Assembly: GCF_019599545.1 (NCBI RefSeq)
Contig: NZ_JAIEZV010000002.1
Coordinates: 992,001 to 1,056,000 of the forward strand
Length of the DNA stretch: 64,000 nucleotides
Reading direction: 5' to 3'
Source of the DNA: Halobacillus sp. Nhm2S1
Lineage (GTDB): Bacteria; Bacillota; Bacilli; Bacillales; Halobacillaceae
Each line of letters begins with the position of its first letter. Position 1 is the stretch's first letter. The notes under the pieces are model-generated. The model saw nothing but the letters and a program-made list of their open reading frames with translations, had not been told where the DNA came from and ran no database searches. A program made the translations under genes and the position numbers. Positions 16,040-26,072 of the stretch are shown here, piece by piece.

Positions 16040-17413
16040 TTACGATACCTCTGCATTTTGAGACTTTTCTTCTGGATATACCTTCGTCCAGCCGCTGTTT
16101 GTCAACATGTACCATTCAGGAATCAAGCTGTACACCAATTCGCTCCTTTGTTCTTCAATTGTGTACATAATCTTCAAATCCCTGATTCTTGAGGTTTCTA
16201 ATTCCCCATCTCGTTGAAGATCCAAAAGAACTTCCTCACCTGACAAGAGGTTCGTTTCGCTTTCGTTGATACTGCTGTACTGGACAAGCGGACGATCATA
16301 TTCCTGGATCTGCCCTTGCTGATAACTTAATTGGATACTTGCCAATTTATAAGTCTCCACGTTCTCAAGAACAGGCCGGTCATTAAAGTAAAGGCGATAG
16401 CGAACTTCATCCCGACCACTTAAGATTGAATTTAAACGATAGTCATCCGTCCACCCCAAGTGACTATTTATGTCCTCCATACTTTGGACAAACAACTCAT
16501 ATTCCGTCAAGTTCTTCTGGTTTGCTGAGTTCGGAATTGTCAAATCATATTCCATTCTCTTATCATACTGCGTCAACCTTCGCTGAATGGTTTTGGTGAT
16601 ATTCTCACCGCTATTCGTCCGCGACTTGAACACGCGCGTATTTGAAGGGAAAATATCATTCTGAATCGGTTTTACGTTTACAGCTCCTGTTTGCAGCACA
16701 TATTCGGATATACTCACAGGATTTTTAGGTACGTAGATGTGGGAAGCATTCGTGCGGTCCTCAGGGTTGATCTGCAGGAAGTCAGCCACACGGGACATTT
16801 CCACCATTTCATCTTTATTGTCAACTTCCTGTATCGCGCGTTCTCCAGCAGCTGCACTGATATCTGCTTGTAGCGTAACTTCACTGCCTTCCCCATCGCT
16901 ATTTACAAACCACAAATCATATGAAGAGGAAGAAGCGGCACTTCCCTCTGTCGAATGACGCAATAAAAAGATTCGATTAAAATTGGCCTGCTGTCCCTCC
17001 ATTGGAATACCTTCGTTCACTTTGAAGATATCACTAATCACTTGGACCGGCAGATGGGCAGGGAAAATGATTTCTACAATCTCACTGTGGTTATCGACAT
17101 TAATTGTTCTTGGACTCGTATCAAAATTTGATAAGTTCCACTGCTGCATCTGCTGTTGGTAAAAGGCTGTAAGGTCGATATTATCTTTAAATGTAAAATA
17201 GGAATTCTGCTCATGAAAAACGACCTCATCAGGAGGAACGAGATTTGGAATCGTCCGCTCTGATCCTATTTCTTCTAATCTAGTATCTTCAATGAACACA
17301 TCCTCTTCCAACGGTTCATTCATAGGCTGATACGTCCAAAGGGCTACGGTCAAAACTAAGCTAAAGGCGATGAGGATCACCAAAATAACGGACTTCATGG
17401 TTTCTTTTTTCAT
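16040..17413 (-). CDS. walH: WalH, membrane regulator of WalK
   Basis: 457 residues, one N-terminal membrane helix (about 8-26, SVILVILIAFSLVLTVALW) and a large extracellular domain. YycH/WalH family by position and length; it acts with WalI on WalK. Start ATG at 17413 overlaps the walK stop by 4 bases (ATGA), so the two are translationally coupled. Confidence 0.94.
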   Translation of the reverse strand: MKKETMKSVILVILIAFSLVLTVALWTYQPMNEPLEEDVFIEDTRLEEIGSERTIPNLVPPDEVVFHEQNSYFTFKDNIDLTAFYQQQMQQWNLSNFDTSPRTINVDNHSEIVEIIFPAHLPVQVISDIFKVNEGIPMEGQQANFNRIFLLRHSTEGSAASSSSYDLWFVNSDGEGSEVTLQADISAAAGERAIQEVDNKDEMVEMSRVADFLQINPEDRTNASHIYVPKNPVSISEYVLQTGAVNVKPIQNDIFPSNTRVFKSRTNSGENITKTIQRRLTQYDKRMEYDLTIPNSANQKNLTEYELFVQSMEDINSHLGWTDDYRLNSILSGRDEVRYRLYFNDRPVLENVETYKLASIQLSYQQGQIQEYDRPLVQYSSINESETNLLSGEEVLLDLQRDGELETSRIRDLKIMYTIEEQRSELVYSLIPEWYMLTNSGWTKVYPEEKSQNAEVS

Positions 17414-19248
17414 GACTGTCCCCTCCGCTTCTGACTCATGAGCGGTAACGTAAAGTGGACAGTCGTGCCCTTACCTTCGCGGCTTTCCGCCCATATTTTT
17501 CCATGGTGAGCTTCAATCATTTCCCGGGCAATAGCAAGGCCCAGTCCGGTTCCTCCCATTTCTCTGGCACGGGATTTATCGACACGATAAAAGCGATCAA
17601 AGATCTTATCAACGGTGTCAGGCGGCATTCCAATTCCTTCATCGGTGATGCTTACGCGCAGCTGTTTCTTCGTAGAATGAGCATTAAACCGGATGCTCCC
17701 GCCTTCTGGAGAGTATTTGATAGCATTGGATATGACATTATCCAGCACTTGGGTGATTTTATCTTTATCCATCCACACATACATGTTCTTGTTCGACAAG
17801 TTGCGAATGAACTCTACTTTTTCATTTTTGTTCATTTCAAAACGATCAATGACACGGTCAAAAAAGCTGACAAACTCCACCCGTTCTTTCATCAGACTCG
17901 TTTCTTTATGATCCATTTTTGTTAACTGCAAAAGATCGTTCACTAAACGAATCATACGGTCTGTCTCATTTTGGGTCACATCAAGGAATCTTGGTGCAAT
18001 GTCAGGATCCTGCCATGCCCCATCGTTCAATGCCTCTATATAACTACGCATGGTCGTCAGCGGCGTACGTAGTTCATGAGATACATTAGAAACAAACTCC
18101 CGTCTTTCTTTCTCTACACGCTGTTGTTCGGTCACATCACTGATCACAGTAATAAAACCATTCATGTCATGGTTTTCATCTTCGACCACAGAAAAGTTTG
18201 CTTTTAGAAGAAGATGGTTATCGTCACTGCTTAAATCAATGATCATAGAACCTGCTTCTTCCACCTCTGAGATATTTTCAACTTGATCATTCAAGTCTAG
18301 AACATCCACAAGAGATTGTCCCTGGACTTCTTCAAATGTCTGGCCAATTAATCTTGAGGCCGGCGCATTCATTAGTGTGATGGCACCGAGGCGGTCTGTC
18401 GCAATGACACCATCCGACATATTGGAAAGCACAGAGCTCAACTTCCGCCGTTCACCTTCTGTCGTCGCTGTCGCCAGCTTCAATTTATCGTTTAGATCAT
18501 TAAATGTATGACCCAACTGTCCAATTTCGTCATTTCCTTTTACATCAACCTTCTGGGAGAAGTCCCCTGTGGCCATGACTTGTGCCTGCCGCTTCATTTC
18601 TGTCAGAGGTTTTGTGATGGTCCTTGCCACCAAAATTCCGAGCAAAGCCGTAACCGTAATGGCTAAGACCGTCCCTTTGGCGAAAATACTGATGATTTCC
18701 CCAAGTTGTTCATAGATGTCGTTCATATAAACTTCATAATAAAGAGCGCCTACAATCTCTTCCCCGGACTCATCCGTAATCGGATTTGTACCTCGGAACA
18801 GCCGGTTGTTGGTCCCTTCTTCACGCCATGGCTTAGGTTCTGTGGCCTCCCCAAACAAGAACACCTTCGTAATGGCGGAGTCCGTTACTTTTTTCCCGAT
18901 GGGAGACTGGTCACTCGTTGTCGTAGCTGCAAGCACTTTCTGGTTATTATCTACAACCCATAGTTTCCCAATATCTGTGTTGTCATCGCTAAAATCATTA
19001 ATAAGACTTTGTAGATCTGCGTCCAAGGGCAGTGTATCTTCCCCCCGCTCTGTATTGAACGCATTTTGCAAACTGTAGGTCAATGAATTCAGCTGTCCTT
19101 CGATTGAATTCGTGAAGTTTGTCTCAAGCTGCTCTTCCAATCGATCGACAAAATAGACACCAATGACTTGGATGCCCAATAACAATAACAAAATGTATAC
19201 AAGAATCAGCTTCAGCCTCACAGACTGAAAGAAACCCACTTCTTTCAT
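17410..19248 (-). CDS. walK: WalK sensor histidine kinase
   Basis: 612 residues. Membrane helices at about 14-35 and 187-208 enclose an extracellular sensor of about 150 residues. Then HAMP (about 209-262), PAS (about 268-375), the dimerisation domain with phospho-acceptor His391 in NVSHELRTPLTT, and an ATPase domain with DNVISNAIKYSPEGG, DEGIGMPP and GGTGLGLAIAREM. This is the conserved, usually essential kinase that responds to cell-wall (lipid II) status and phosphorylates WalR. Six bases separate it from walR. Confidence 0.97.
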   Translation of the reverse strand: MKEVGFFQSVRLKLILVYILLLLLGIQVIGVYFVDRLEEQLETNFTNSIEGQLNSLTYSLQNAFNTERGEDTLPLDADLQSLINDFSDDNTDIGKLWVVDNNQKVLAATTTSDQSPIGKKVTDSAITKVFLFGEATEPKPWREEGTNNRLFRGTNPITDESGEEIVGALYYEVYMNDIYEQLGEIISIFAKGTVLAITVTALLGILVARTITKPLTEMKRQAQVMATGDFSQKVDVKGNDEIGQLGHTFNDLNDKLKLATATTEGERRKLSSVLSNMSDGVIATDRLGAITLMNAPASRLIGQTFEEVQGQSLVDVLDLNDQVENISEVEEAGSMIIDLSSDDNHLLLKANFSVVEDENHDMNGFITVISDVTEQQRVEKERREFVSNVSHELRTPLTTMRSYIEALNDGAWQDPDIAPRFLDVTQNETDRMIRLVNDLLQLTKMDHKETSLMKERVEFVSFFDRVIDRFEMNKNEKVEFIRNLSNKNMYVWMDKDKITQVLDNVISNAIKYSPEGGSIRFNAHSTKKQLRVSITDEGIGMPPDTVDKIFDRFYRVDKSRAREMGGTGLGLAIAREMIEAHHGKIWAESREGKGTTVHFTLPLMSQKRRGQS

Positions 19249-19254
19249 AAAGGC

Positions 19255-19959
19255 TTAATCCTGCTCTGGGTTTCTCAAATAATACCCAACCCCGCGACGG
19301 GTAACAATCCACATTGGGTTACTAGGATTCTCTTCAATTTTTTCACGCAAGCGTCTGACCGTTACGTCGACGGTACGGACGTCACCATAATAGTCATAGC
19401 CCCAAACCGTCTCAAGCAAATGTTCACGAGTCATGACTTGTCCGATATGACGAGCAAGATAGTGAAGCAGTTCAAACTCACGGTGAGTCAACTCAATATG
19501 ATTCCCATCACGAGTCACTGTGTAGGCATCCGGGTGAATCGCCAGACGGCCGATTTCAATATCTTTCGTCTGCTGCGCGCTGTCTTCAGGCTCCTGCTGT
19601 TGACGACGCAGGTTCGCCTTCACTCGGGCAATCAACTCTCGATTACTGAAAGGCTTGGTCACATAGTCATCTGCGCCCATTTCCAGTCCGAGTACTTTAT
19701 CAATTTCTGCATCTTTTGCCGTCAACATGATAATCGGCATATTATGACGCTTCCTCACTTCACGGCATACTTCATTACCATCTTTGTTCGGCAGCATAAT
19801 ATCAAGAAGAATCAATTCCGGCTCTTCTTCATCTGCTTTCGTAATTGCCTCATCTCCGTCATATGCACAAACGACTTGATAACCCTCTTTTTCTAAGTTG
19901 AATTTCAATATATCAGCAATGGGTTTCTCGTCATCGACCACTAAAATTTTCTGTGCCAT
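19255..19959 (-). CDS. walR: WalR response regulator
   Basis: 234 residues, OmpR/PhoB type. Receiver domain with DD at 9-10, phospho-acceptor Asp53 (LILLDIMLP), and Lys near TKPF; winged helix C-terminal domain with [13 protein letters not shown] and RGVGYYL. It controls autolysin and cell-wall genes. First gene of the wal operon. A plausible sigma-A promoter lies upstream (AAGACA, 17 bases, TAAAAT on the minus strand near 19990-20030). Confidence 0.97.
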   Translation of the reverse strand: MAQKILVVDDEKPIADILKFNLEKEGYQVVCAYDGDEAITKADEEEPELILLDIMLPNKDGNEVCREVRKRHNMPIIMLTAKDAEIDKVLGLEMGADDYVTKPFSNRELIARVKANLRRQQQEPEDSAQQTKDIEIGRLAIHPDAYTVTRDGNHIELTHREFELLHYLARHIGQVMTREHLLETVWGYDYYGDVRTVDVTVRRLREKIEENPSNPMWIVTRRGVGYYLRNPEQD

Positions 19960-20164
19960 AGTGCTTCACATCCCTTTCCTCGTCATCTTTTCTTTCCTTT
20001 ATTTTAACTTATTTACTGCTAAATGTCTTATTTCACCATAATCCTCTCTCGAAATCAGCCGTTTCACCTATACCTTTATCATGCCTATTTCTTAATCCTC
20101 TTACTAAATCTTACTCCAACCAACCATCGCCCGTTTCAACCCTTTGCTTACGTGGAAAGAAAAA

Positions 20165-20189
20165 ACCGCTATGATTCAATCATAGCGGT
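20165..20189 (-). terminator. Terminator overlapping the end of the M23 peptidase gene
   Basis: ACCGCTATGAT-TCA-ATCATAGCGGT with a T run on the minus strand; the stem begins within the stop region of the M23 gene. Confidence 0.88.
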
Positions 20190-21472
20190 TAGGGAGAGAC
20201 GTGGGAAAGAGGGTTTTCGAGTGAACCATCCTTGTGGACTTCAAAATGAAGATGCACTCCTGTGGATCGACCTGTTGTTCCCATGACTCCAATTTTTTCT
20301 CCTCTTTTAACGATCTGTCCTTTTTTGACATCGATCGAGGAAAGGTGAGCGTAAATCGTCTCGTATCCATTCCCGTGATCAATGACAACTTTATTTCCAA
20401 AGCTGTTTCGATATCCTGCTTCGATCACTTTTCCATTGTCAGCCGCTTTAATTGTTTTATTAGAAACACCGGCGATGTCAATCCCTTTATGATAGCGCCC
20501 CCAGCGTTCTCCCTGCTTACTGGTGATTTCACCGCCCACAGCGGGCCAAGCAAAGTCTCCAGTACCTCTAGAAGGGATTTTCTTCGTCCCTTGCAGGATA
20601 ACCTTCTTAACGGGTTCTTTGACAACTTCTTTTTCAATCGTCTCTTCTTCTATTTCTTGATCATTTCGATACGTGCGCTCAATCAACAGCTCTCTTTTTC
20701 CATTTTCCCCTTCTTGCTTCACTTTGGATTCACCTTTATAAAGTTCATCCGTCTTTTTCGTTTCTACTTTATAGGGAATCTTCTCTTCTTTACGTTCTTT
20801 CTCAGTTATCACCACATCGGCAAGTGGCTTTTTAGACTTAGCCATCATCCCCATGAAAGTAGTTGTTTCAGAATGATTACTTGGAAAAGGACGACCTTCT
20901 TCCACCCTTGCTACTGCTTCCTCAACCGTATGGACCTGCGGCAGCGTGACCTGGTCTTCTTCCATTGTGACAGGAGCCGATAAACCGACATCCATCACCT
21001 TCGATTCACCGACAGCAGGAAGCTCAGGCGCCCCTTTTTCTAATATCTCAAGTTCATCTTCTGCCACGTATTTCTCCTTCACGGATTCGATGACTTGTTC
21101 TGCCTTCTCTTCATTTGGAAGGTAAGCGACAGGCTCTCCGTTGATGTGAAGGCGCATAACGTCCGCGACTAAGGTTAATTCACTTTCAAGAGAATCCATG
21201 ACCTTTGATGATTCGTCTTTCACAGACAGCACTTTCTGCTCCTTAAAGGAGACTTCTTCCATATAAGAAAGATTCAATCCTCTATGATCTTTTTCCGCCT
21301 CTTCCATGCGCTCGCGTAATTCTGATTTGACCTCTGCTTGATTTTCTACCATACCCACATGTTGTTCATCTATATATACGTGATAAACCGTCGGCAGTGA
21401 ACTTTCGGCATAAGCCGTCCCTACACCAATACTAACGACGGAAATCGCTGTGACAGCTAGTTTCTTCCACAT
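20189..21472 (-). CDS. Secreted M23 peptidoglycan endopeptidase with G5 domain
   Basis: 427 residues. An N-terminal signal peptide (KKLAVTAISVVSIGVGTAYA) is followed by a charged helical region, a G5-like domain (about 215-300, EEKIPYKVETKKTDELYKG...) and a C-terminal lysostaphin-type peptidase with zinc motif HKGIDIAG and HLHFE at 407-411. It should cut peptide cross-links of the cell wall outside the membrane. It lies upstream of walR, whose regulon is cell-wall hydrolases, so control by WalRK is likely but I could not point to a clear WalR box. ATG at 21472 follows AGGAGGAT. Confidence 0.9.
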   Translation of the reverse strand: MWKKLAVTAISVVSIGVGTAYAESSLPTVYHVYIDEQHVGMVENQAEVKSELRERMEEAEKDHRGLNLSYMEEVSFKEQKVLSVKDESSKVMDSLESELTLVADVMRLHINGEPVAYLPNEEKAEQVIESVKEKYVAEDELEILEKGAPELPAVGESKVMDVGLSAPVTMEEDQVTLPQVHTVEEAVARVEEGRPFPSNHSETTTFMGMMAKSKKPLADVVITEKERKEEKIPYKVETKKTDELYKGESKVKQEGENGKRELLIERTYRNDQEIEEETIEKEVVKEPVKKVILQGTKKIPSRGTGDFAWPAVGGEITSKQGERWGRYHKGIDIAGVSNKTIKAADNGKVIEAGYRNSFGNKVVIDHGNGYETIYAHLSSIDVKKGQIVKRGEKIGVMGTTGRSTGVHLHFEVHKDGSLENPLSHVSP

Positions 21473-21929
21473 GATATTGATCCTCCTGATGCACCTGTCT
21501 AAACTATTCCTAGTTTAATCTATCACACGGAAGTTTTATAAGAAATAGATATTTAAATATGTAAAAAAGTTATAATATTCTTACCAAAATTACGAAATGA
21601 TAGTCATTTTTTCATATGAAATTTTTCATTATTTTACCTCATTCACATCTGCCTGGACTTCCTATTGTAGATACTCCGTTTCGATACTTAAGGATAGCTT
21701 TGAAACTCCCATGGAGGAGTGCAAGGGACGCCTTAGGAGGCAGCCCAAAGAGTATTCTATAGCACGCTCCCCGATATCTAACCACTCTCTTTAGCATTAC
21801 TTTCTCAGTGATCATTTCTAAATCAATTTTCAAACTCCTGCAGGGTAGTTAAATAAGGTTTATAACAAATTCAGATCGTTTTTCATACAAAAAAACTTAC
21901 GGAATAATTTCCGTAAGCTTTTTAAGAAG
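21473..21929. other. Gene-free stretch upstream of M23 gene
   Basis: 457 bases. The part nearest the M23 gene is AT-rich and should carry its promoter. The middle (about 21700-21790) is richer in GC and partly self-complementary (for example ACTCCCATGGAGGAGT and GGGACGCCT...AGGCAGCCC), but I recognise no RNA family. The distal end is the tRNA-Phe terminator. No convincing reading frame is present. Confidence 0.5.
21896..21917 (-). terminator. Terminator of the tRNA transcript
   Basis: CTTACGGAA-TAAT-TTCCGTAAG with a run of T on the minus strand, 13 bases after tRNA-Phe. Confidence 0.88.
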
Positions 21930-22002
<73 letters not shown>

Positions 22003-22157
22003 ATAATTAGTATAAAGTTAAGATCATGCTTTCGCTTCACATCTTGTTTCGAAGGTTATTCGATGATGTTTGTGCTCGTCACGCTGCATGTGATTTCGTT
22101 GAAGCATACGCTCCTCGCAAAGCCTACACGGAAGTAATTTGCTGAGGTTTACGGCTT

Positions 22158-22183
22158 CTCTACCGACTGAGCTACCGAGCCAT
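22158..22183 (-). pseudogene. Duplicated 5' piece of tRNA-Phe
   Basis: The 26-base CTCTACCGACTGAGCTACCGAGCCAT repeats exactly the 5' half (acceptor 5' strand plus D arm and one flanking base) of tRNA-Phe. The sequence then departs (AGAAGCCGTAAACC on the minus strand), so no anticodon arm or acceptor 3' strand can form. Confidence 0.85.
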
Positions 22184-22280
22184 ATTCATACTAAGTTCAA
22201 GTCTTACCATTCGACGTTATAACCTAACGAGTGCATCACATTACGTGTGTATTCGACTACATCAAATGATATAATAAAAG

Positions 22281-22357
22281 TGGCGGTCCGGACGGGACTC
22301 GAACCCGCGACCTCCTGCGTGACAGGCAGGCATTCTAACCAACTGAACTACCGGACC
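22281..22357 (-). tRNA. tRNA-Asp (GTC)
   Basis: Minus strand begins GGTCCGGTAGTTCAGTTGG; acceptor GGTCCGG pairs with CCGGACC. Anticodon loop CTGTCACG gives GTC, aspartate. The terminal CCA is encoded (22281-22283). Confidence 0.97.
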
Positions 22358-22482
22358 ACATGGCTTGTTCACTGCAACGATAACTATCGTACCATACAGG
22401 ATAAACGTAAGCAATAGTAATTTTACTAGAAATATAGTTTTCCCCGCAGAATTCTGTCGATTAAAAAGAAAGGAGGGTTTTT

Positions 22483-22965
22483 TTGAAGAAGATTTTTCGC
22501 TACGTTGTTTTCGTCCTTATCCTTTTATTCGTTTCAATTATTGGATTTTTAAAACTGAACCCGCCACTCACCCATGGGTCGATCGGTACCACAGAAGATA
22601 AGCAAACGGTCATTGTCGCTCTCGGAAACAAAAGCTTGCTTGGGAGCATCCAGATCACTGATGTGTCGATCAATAACGACCAACAACCTAAAAATATTAA
22701 GATGCAGGTTAGTGATTCTGAAAAAGGATTTATAATTACAGATACATACGCGCTTGTGGAAGATGCGTATGCCATCAATGAATATGAAACAATCCCACTC
22801 GCCCCGGATACTTCACCGCTGGCCTCCAAAGCAATGGCTGCGTCACCTGATACCTCGCCAACGACGATCTACGGATTAAGCATCACCGAAGAGTCCTCGA
22901 TAGAAAGTATTAAATTGACGTATCGTTTTTTTGGACTCATCTTCTTTAAAACGATCCAAGTATAA
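22483..22965 (+). CDS. Hypothetical membrane-anchored protein
   Basis: 160 residues starting with TTG at 22483, which has GGAGG seven bases upstream. One N-terminal membrane helix (about 7-24, VVFVLILLFVSIIGFLKL) and a predicted beta-rich extracytoplasmic domain with a serine/proline/threonine-rich stretch (TSPLASKAMAASPDTSPTT). I do not recognise the family. It is a single gene, sharing a bidirectional hairpin with the LOG gene downstream. Confidence 0.75.
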   Translation: MKKIFRYVVFVLILLFVSIIGFLKLNPPLTHGSIGTTEDKQTVIVALGNKSLLGSIQITDVSINNDQQPKNIKMQVSDSEKGFIITDTYALVEDAYAINEYETIPLAPDTSPLASKAMAASPDTSPTTIYGLSITEESSIESIKLTYRFFGLIFFKTIQV

Positions 22966-22966
22966 A

Positions 22967-22996
22967 AGACGTGCCTGAATAGGCGCGTCTTTTATA
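22967..22996. terminator. Bidirectional terminator
   Basis: AAAGACGTGCCT-GAAT-AGGCGCGTCTTT (one G-U pair), flanked by A and T runs, between two converging genes. Confidence 0.82.
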
Positions 22997-23534
22997 CTTT
23001 CTTCTCCATTTCATTCAATAAAGAAAATGGATCTTTGGCATCTATAAAAAGGTTACGATTATCTTCGGGTACAAATCCCGTTCTTATCGCATGTTCAATG
23101 AGCTGAACAAGTGGAGTGTAGTATTCCGCAATGTTGTATAGGGCAAGTGGTTTTGTATGAAGGCCGATTTGAGCCCAGCTGACCGTTTCAAAAAGCTCTT
23201 CAAATGTACCAAAACCTCCTGGAAGGGCGATGAATCCATCAGCCAGTTCGCTCATCTTCGCTTTCCTTTCATGCATGGTTCCTACCTCAATCATTTTGGT
23301 TATGTTCGGATGAACGATTTCTTTTTCAAAAAGGTGACTCGGCATAACCCCGGTCACTTTTCCACCGCTGTCCAGCACCTGATCGGCTAGAACTCCCATC
23401 AAACCGCTTTTAGCACCACCATAGACCAACTCTATGTTCTTTGCAGCCAACCCCATCCCTAGAGCTTTCGTCTTCTCTATGAATACCGGGTCGTTCCCTC
23501 TACTAGACCCAGCGAATACACAGATCCGTTTCAC
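22992..23534 (-). CDS. LOG-family protein (TIGR00730; cytokinin-type nucleoside 5'-monophosphate phosphoribohydrolase)
   Basis: 180 residues from the GTG at 23534 (VKRICVFAGSS), preferred over 23543 because GGAGGA lies nine bases upstream of it. MHERK at 87-91 and PGGFGTFEEL at 105-114 are the catalytic and substrate motifs of LOG proteins, which release the base from nucleoside monophosphates. It resembles B. subtilis YvdD. The physiological role in bacteria is uncertain. A parS-like palindrome spans its start codon. Confidence 0.88.
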   Translation of the reverse strand: MKRICVFAGSSRGNDPVFIEKTKALGMGLAAKNIELVYGGAKSGLMGVLADQVLDSGGKVTGVMPSHLFEKEIVHPNITKMIEVGTMHERKAKMSELADGFIALPGGFGTFEELFETVSWAQIGLHTKPLALYNIAEYYTPLVQLIEHAIRTGFVPEDNRNLFIDAKDPFSLLNEMEKKV

Positions 23535-23542
23535 GTGAAACA
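23527..23542. other. parS-like site 2
   Basis: CGTTTCACGTGAAACA, 15 of 16 matches to TGTTNCACGTGAAACA. It overlaps the start codon of the LOG gene. Confidence 0.7.
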
Positions 23543-23622
23543 CTCCTCCTCTTAATAACCTAAGTAGAGTTTACCCTAAATTGCACGTATTCGATTCTTT
23601 TCTCACTATGACTTGTGAAAAA

Positions 23623-23647
23623 AAGCCCGGCTGAGTAAGCCAGGCTT
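23623..23647 (-). terminator. Terminator after purA
   Basis: AAGCCCGGCT-GAGTA-AGCCAGGCTT (one mismatch) with T7 on the minus strand. Confidence 0.85.
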
Positions 23648-23652
23648 CGATA

Positions 23653-24984
<1,332 letters not shown>

Positions 24985-24986
24985 TC

Positions 24987-25015
24987 AGTTTACCAATACA
25001 TACCTTGTAAGTCAA
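24987..25015 (-). promoter_or_regulatory. Sigma-A promoter of purA
   Basis: On the minus strand TTGACT (25015-25010), 17-base spacer, TAAACT (24992-24987). Confidence 0.7.
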
Positions 25016-25019
25016 CGCT

Positions 25020-25064
25020 AAAACCGAACATTAAATTATATTTACATTATTATTGTTCGATTAT
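25020..25064. promoter_or_regulatory. Pair of PurBoxes upstream of purA
   Basis: AAAACCGAACATT (25020-25032) matches AWWWCCGAACWWT exactly. ATAATCGAACAAT on the opposite strand (25052-25064) matches with one change. The inverted pair directly abuts the -35 box, as at PurR-controlled promoters of Bacillus. The rest of the gene-free stretch 24943-25289 holds the glcR promoter. Confidence 0.85.
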
Positions 25065-25225
25065 AACCTTTGAATTTCTTATATTTCTGTTGCAATACCA
25101 GCCTCTGACAAAACGTAACACAAAAAAGCCCTCTCAAATGTTCAATCCTATTGAATACTTTATTTTTATCACATAAGCGAAAAATTAACTAATATTTACA
25201 ACAAAACTTAAAATAACTTATTTTT

Positions 25226-25266
25226 AATTGATTTCAATTAGTGAATTACTTATAATCACTTATAAG
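25226..25266 (+). promoter_or_regulatory. glcR promoter with overlapping palindrome and direct repeat
   Basis: TTGATT (25228-25233), 17 bases, TATAAT (25251-25256). The palindrome AATTGA-TT-TCAATT (25226-25239) overlaps the -35 box and ACTTATAA is directly repeated over the -10 box (25248-25265). Further upstream TTCAAT-CCT-ATTGAA (25141-25155) is another small palindrome. These could be binding sites of the DeoR-type product. Confidence 0.7.
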
Positions 25267-25289
25267 AGCAATAACGGAAGGGGAATTCG

Positions 25290-26072
25290 ATGTATCAGGA
25301 AGAACGTCTGATTGGAATCTTGCAATTTTTAAAAGAAAATCGCCGGATCTCCATTGATCAAATGTGTGAGATGTTTGATATATCAAGAGACACAGCAAGG
25401 CGGGATTTAGTAAAGTTGGAGGAACGTAAGGCGATCGTGCGTACACGAGGGGGCGCGATTTTGCCACGCACGCACACGGACATACAAGATTATTCCCACC
25501 GTTTAAAAACCGTTTCCTTTGAAAAACAACAGATCGGAAAAAAAGCGGCCTCCTTTATCCGGCCCGGGGACAAAATCATTTTGGATACTTCCACGACGGT
25601 GCAAGCATGTGCGAATCAAATCCGTCCCATGGACGTTACGGTCATTACGAACTCTATTCACCAGGCTGAAATTTTATCAAATGTTGAAAGCGTGTCCATT
25701 CAATTGCTGGGTGGTTTCCTACAAAAGGAACATCAATTCCTTTATGGAGCTTCCGTCATCGAACGCGTGAAAAGCTATCATGTGGATCAGGCGTTTATCG
25801 GTGTAGTGGGTATCTCTGAATCGGGACTTTCGATCGCCCACGAGGAAGATGGGATGGTCAAACGGAACATGATCAAACAGGCAGAACAGGTCATTGTTCT
25901 TGCAGACCATACGAAGTTTGGTGTGACCGAGTTTTTTACTTTTGCAGATCTCGAAGACGTGGATATCATCATTACAGACCAACTTCCTGATGAAGAATTC
26001 CAACAAAAATTACAGGAGCATCATGTGGAATTGATTGTTACAGAAGAGGAGGAATCAGAATTATGGACATGA
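25290..26072 (+). CDS. glcR: DeoR-family transcriptional repressor (GlcR-like)
   Basis: 260 residues. N-terminal DeoR helix-turn-helix (RISIDQMCEMFDISRDTARRDLVKLEE, about 21-47, then RTRGGA) and C-terminal sugar-phosphate sensor fold (KIILDTSTTVQACA, VIVLADHTKFG). It is followed with a 10-base overlap by an HAD phosphatase, the same arrangement as glcR-ywpJ in B. subtilis, where GlcR represses this operon. Effector is expected to be a phosphorylated sugar. Confidence 0.87.
   Translation: MYQEERLIGILQFLKENRRISIDQMCEMFDISRDTARRDLVKLEERKAIVRTRGGAILPRTHTDIQDYSHRLKTVSFEKQQIGKKAASFIRPGDKIILDTSTTVQACANQIRPMDVTVITNSIHQAEILSNVESVSIQLLGGFLQKEHQFLYGASVIERVKSYHVDQAFIGVVGISESGLSIAHEEDGMVKRNMIKQAEQVIVLADHTKFGVTEFFTFADLEDVDIIITDQLPDEEFQQKLQEHHVELIVTEEEESELWT

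Noticed and set aside
17519-17530. Second Noc site in walK (TTTCCCGGGCAA)
   Set aside because: Only one half of the palindrome is kept.
21700-21790. Structured non-coding RNA upstream of the M23 gene
   Set aside because: Some self-complementarity, but stems are short with mismatches and no known family fits.
22003-22280. A third tRNA between tRNA-Phe and tRNA-Asp
   Set aside because: Only the 5' half of tRNA-Phe is duplicated; no anticodon arm or closing acceptor strand.
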